DNA of 64,000 nucleotides, taken from Acidaminobacter sp. JC074. GTDB lineage: Bacteria; Bacillota; Clostridia; Peptostreptococcales; Acidaminobacteraceae. Below, piece by piece: positions 61,619 through 64,000 of the stretch. Below the pieces are notes generated by a model, which saw nothing but the letters and a program-made list of their open reading frames with translations, was not told where the DNA came from and did not search any database. The stretch's first letter is position 1, and every line of letters begins with the position of its first letter. The stretch lies in contig NZ_VANV01000002.1 of NCBI RefSeq assembly GCF_022496765.1, positions 62,001 to 126,000 of the forward strand, in the 5' to 3' direction. A program made the position numbers and the translations under genes.

Positions 61619-62383
61619 ATGAAAAATTTAATCTTGTATTTTTCTGCAACTGGAAATTCATTAGAGGTTGCCAGAAAGTTAAGTGATGGGTTAGTAGATT
61701 GTGATGTTGAAAACATGTTCACATTTAAAGAGGATGATCTCAGAAAATATGATCGAGTAGGCTTTGTTTATCCTTGTTATTTTCTAAGTACACCAAAGTT
61801 TATTTTAGATTATGTAAAAGAGCTTAAGTTTAATTCAGATCAGTACATTTATGCTATATGTACAGTTAATATGTATGATGGAAATGCTGGTCATCAACTT
61901 GCATCTGTTCTTTCTGATAAAGGATTAAAGCTTTCTTATTACAAGAGACTAAAAATGGTTGGCAATTATATCATGGATTACAAGATGCCAACAGAACACC
62001 ATGTTGAAAGATTACTTAAAAAGGCTAGAAAAAAATATGATGGCATCATAGAAGACATAAAAAATAATAGAACTAAAAAGGCCTATAAACGCTTAGGATA
62101 TGTTTCGAATAAGTATTATGCATTATTTGAAGAGAGAAAATTAAAAAGTCAAATCTTATTTACTGTTAATGATACATGTATAGGATGTGGGATTTGTGTG
62201 AAAGTTTGTCCTTTTGAGAATATTGACCTAATCGATAAGAAACCTGTGTGGAAGAATGAGTGTGAACATTGTACTGCATGTATCCATTGGTGTCCTAGAA
62301 CAGCTATAAACTACGGTGATAAAACTATTAAACGACTTAGATATACCAATCCCAAGACTTTGGTATCAGATATATTTAAGTAG
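61619..62383 (+). CDS. EFR1-type flavodoxin/ferredoxin fusion protein
   Basis: The N-terminal flavodoxin-like part has the phosphate loop YFSATGNSLEVARKL and continues to about residue 150. The C-terminal ferredoxin domain has two [4Fe-4S] sets, CIGCGICVKVCPFENI and CEHCTACIHWCPRTAI. It would transfer low-potential electrons between a flavin and Fe-S partners. AAAGGAGG precedes the ATG. It is the first gene of a TetR-controlled operon with an OYE-family enzyme, its possible electron acceptor. Confidence 0.92.
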   Translation: MKNLILYFSATGNSLEVARKLSDGLVDCDVENMFTFKEDDLRKYDRVGFVYPCYFLSTPKFILDYVKELKFNSDQYIYAICTVNMYDGNAGHQLASVLSDKGLKLSYYKRLKMVGNYIMDYKMPTEHHVERLLKKARKKYDGIIEDIKNNRTKKAYKRLGYVSNKYYALFEERKLKSQILFTVNDTCIGCGICVKVCPFENIDLIDKKPVWKNECEHCTACIHWCPRTAINYGDKTIKRLRYTNPKTLVSDIFK

Positions 62384-62410
62384 ACATTTATATAATTAAG
62401 GGAGAAGACT

Positions 62411-63607
62411 ATGTCAGTATTATTTAAACAAGGAAAAATAAAAAGTATGAATCTAAAGAATAGGTTTGTACGGTCAGCGACTGTAGACAATCTTGTAGAT
62501 GACAATGGGAAGCTAACAGAAGACTATCTAGACTTATATGAAAATTTGGCAAAAGGCAATGTAGGCTTAATTATAACTAATAGTTATTTCATATCTCATG
62601 ATGGGACACTAGTGCCAAGAGCTAAGGTAATCGCAAGTGATTGTGAAATTGAAGATATCAAACGTGTAGCAGATATTGTTCATAAGTACGATTCAAAAAT
62701 AGTTGTTCAGATTAATCACGTTGGTGGACAACCTTATGGAAAAGTTCATGATTCTTATTTGGCGCCTTCTTCTGTAAGAGATCTAGCAACAGGTATAAAA
62801 CCTAGACAAATGATAGAAGCAGAAATCGAAGATGCCATTAGTGGGTTTGCAGAAGCTGCAAGACGTGTTAAGATGGCTGGGTTTGATGGTGTGCAAATTC
62901 ACGGTGCACATGGCTTCTTAGTCACACAGTTCTTATCACCTTATTTTAATCGTAGAACAGACAAGTGGGGTGGCTCATTTGAAAATAGACAAAGATTTCT
63001 AATTGAAGTCTATAATAGAATAAGAAAAACAGTAGGTTCTGATTTCCCAGTATTGATTAAGATTAATGGTGATGATTTGCTAAGGAGTGGTATGAGCATA
63101 AATGAAACTGTGGAAGTCTGTAAAAAATTAGAATCTATAGGTATCGATGCAATAGAAGTTAGTTCTTCGATCAAAGTGAGTCAGCTTTACGATGTTTTTG
63201 CCTATGGAAAAAATGAGTTTAGGTTTATGGATGGCGGTGGTAATTCCTTAATGAAACCTTTGAGTAGTAGTCTAAAACCATTTTTAAAACCTAAGCTTGA
63301 AAAAGAAAATTATAATCTAAAGTTTGCAGCTGAGATAAAAAAAGCTGTTAAAATACCAGTGATTTCTGTTGGTGGTTTTAGAAAAGTCGTGGATATGGAA
63401 AAAGCACTAAATGAAGACAAATGTGATTTTATTTCAATGTGTAGACCTTTTATTGCTGAACCTGAAATTATTAATTTAATAAAGTCAGGGAAAAAAGCAT
63501 CTTCATGCACAACATGTGGCAAATGTTCAATTGATATTATGTATAATTTAAAACCATTTGATTGTCCAATTAGAAATAAGAAATTGAAATCAGATATTTC
63601 TTACTAA
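62411..63607 (+). CDS. NADH:flavin oxidoreductase/Old Yellow Enzyme family protein with Fe-S cysteines
   Basis: The FMN barrel (about 1-340) has MNLKNRFVRSATVDN, VVQINHVGGQ and the OYE segment FDGVQIHGAHGFLVTQFLSPYFNRR with the catalytic His. The active-site Tyr/Tyr pattern is the OYE/2,4-dienoyl-CoA reductase one. The C-terminal CTTCGKCSIDIMYNLKPFDC has cysteines spaced like the [4Fe-4S] binding site of 2,4-dienoyl-CoA reductase. The NAD(P)H-binding domain of those long enzymes is absent. It may take electrons from the neighbouring EFR1 protein. The substrate is likely an enoate or nitro compound. Confidence 0.9.
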   Translation: MSVLFKQGKIKSMNLKNRFVRSATVDNLVDDNGKLTEDYLDLYENLAKGNVGLIITNSYFISHDGTLVPRAKVIASDCEIEDIKRVADIVHKYDSKIVVQINHVGGQPYGKVHDSYLAPSSVRDLATGIKPRQMIEAEIEDAISGFAEAARRVKMAGFDGVQIHGAHGFLVTQFLSPYFNRRTDKWGGSFENRQRFLIEVYNRIRKTVGSDFPVLIKINGDDLLRSGMSINETVEVCKKLESIGIDAIEVSSSIKVSQLYDVFAYGKNEFRFMDGGGNSLMKPLSSSLKPFLKPKLEKENYNLKFAAEIKKAVKIPVISVGGFRKVVDMEKALNEDKCDFISMCRPFIAEPEIINLIKSGKKASSCTTCGKCSIDIMYNLKPFDCPIRNKKLKSDISY

Positions 63608-63688
63608 CATTAATATTAACTAATCCTAATGTATATTGAAATCTTTCTGAAGTAGAGTAGAATAAAGTATATAAAAGAAAGGATTCAT

Positions 63689-64000
63689 ATGACGATCAAA
63701 TCGATTGCAGAGACCATTTTAGATTATCGATGTCTTGACTATCTAAAATATGATACATTATCAGCTAAGCATCATTTTTTTATCTGTATCTTCGATGATT
63801 CAGAAGATTTCGGAATCAATCTTATAAATGGAGACATAGACCAACTTTTGTCGTTTATTGGTCAAGTGAGTCATGATTCTCTTGATCGATTAAAAGAAAT
63901 GATTAAACTATCAATCGGTGATTATGAGGATATATATTTACTGTATTTCGTTCTTTTTCATGAAGAAGGTCATTGGCTTGAATTTTTAGATTCAGGTTTG
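63689..64000 (+). CDS. Unidentified protein, 3' end outside window
   Basis: An open frame starts with ATG at 63689 (GAAAGGA site) and continues to the window edge (104 codons). The visible part is acidic and soluble. Near its end it contains FHEEGHWLEFLDSG, which holds an HExxH pattern. The pattern alone is too short for a metalloprotease call, and no family is recognised. The 81 bases before it hold nothing clear. Confidence 0.55.
   Translation, partial: MTIKSIAETILDYRCLDYLKYDTLSAKHHFFICIFDDSEDFGINLINGDIDQLLSFIGQVSHDSLDRLKEMIKLSIGDYEDIYLLYFVLFHEEGHWLEFLDSGL

Noticed and set aside
1-64000. Mobile elements, prophage or CRISPR
   Set aside because: No transposase, integrase, terminal repeats or regular repeat-spacer array was found; gene content and codon use look uniformly chromosomal.

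Overview
The window is about 64 kb of AT-rich, densely coded bacterial chromosome. It reads as a low-GC Firmicute of the anaerobic Clostridia type. The support is strong AGGAGG ribosome sites, many T-tailed hairpin terminators, consensus TTGACA/TATAAT promoters, oxygen-sensitive enzymes (double-cubane reductase with its activator, an EFR1-type flavodoxin/ferredoxin, an Fe-S Old Yellow Enzyme relative) and Gram-positive lipoproteins. No rRNA, tRNA, CRISPR array, insertion sequence, phage gene or replication origin was found. Genus cannot be assigned from the sequence alone.

Layout. 1-4.1 kb: the 3' part of recQ, a Na/phosphate cotransporter and an NTF2-like protein. 4.2-9.5 kb: a glycerol/dihydroxyacetone block (PocR-AraC regulator, gldA, dhaK, dhaL, MFS carrier). 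9.6-17.1 kb: a YesM/YesN-type two-component system beside a TIM-barrel isomerase/epimerase, a BCCT carrier and a solute-binding lipoprotein. Direct repeats of TGTCAATATT spaced 20 bp precede both the MFS carrier and the epimerase. 17.2-25 kb: an unknown protein, an OFA-type MFS carrier, double-cubane reductase plus activator, an AraC-GyrI regulator, a CPBP protease and an aminotransferase. 25.1-28.4 kb: a tandem Venus-flytrap lipoprotein paired with a histidine kinase.

28.5-33.1 kb: the most unusual block, four pseudopilin genes in one operon. One pseudopilin is fused to a von Willebrand A domain and another to a LamG-like region plus Ig-like repeats. No pilus ATPase, platform protein or prepilin peptidase is in the window. 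33.2-38 kb: a HAD phosphatase, then a PucR regulator divergent from a threonine/serine dehydratase and an NhaC-type antiporter. 38.1-45.9 kb: an unknown membrane protein, an OmpR-type two-component system, a ClpP-like protein, a MerR protein with a zinc ribbon and long C-terminal domain, a MATE pump and an acyltransferase. 45.9-48.9 kb: two membrane diguanylate cyclases.

49-57.7 kb: a purine/hydantoin-type ring-opening operon (deaminase-type amidohydrolase, YjiH-like membrane protein, allantoinase-like enzyme, Asp/Glu-hydantoin racemase family protein, M20 carbamoylase, second cyclic amidase) divergent from an AraC regulator. 57.8-61.5 kb: an ABC exporter with twin operators, a MarR regulator, a Phd-Uma2 fusion and a TetR regulator. 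61.6-63.6 kb: a TetR-controlled EFR1 and OYE-family pair. The window ends inside an unidentified gene.

Nearly every metabolic module has its own adjacent regulator, and many translation starts could be refined by Shine-Dalgarno position. Several reported starts therefore lie a few codons inside the longest open frame.
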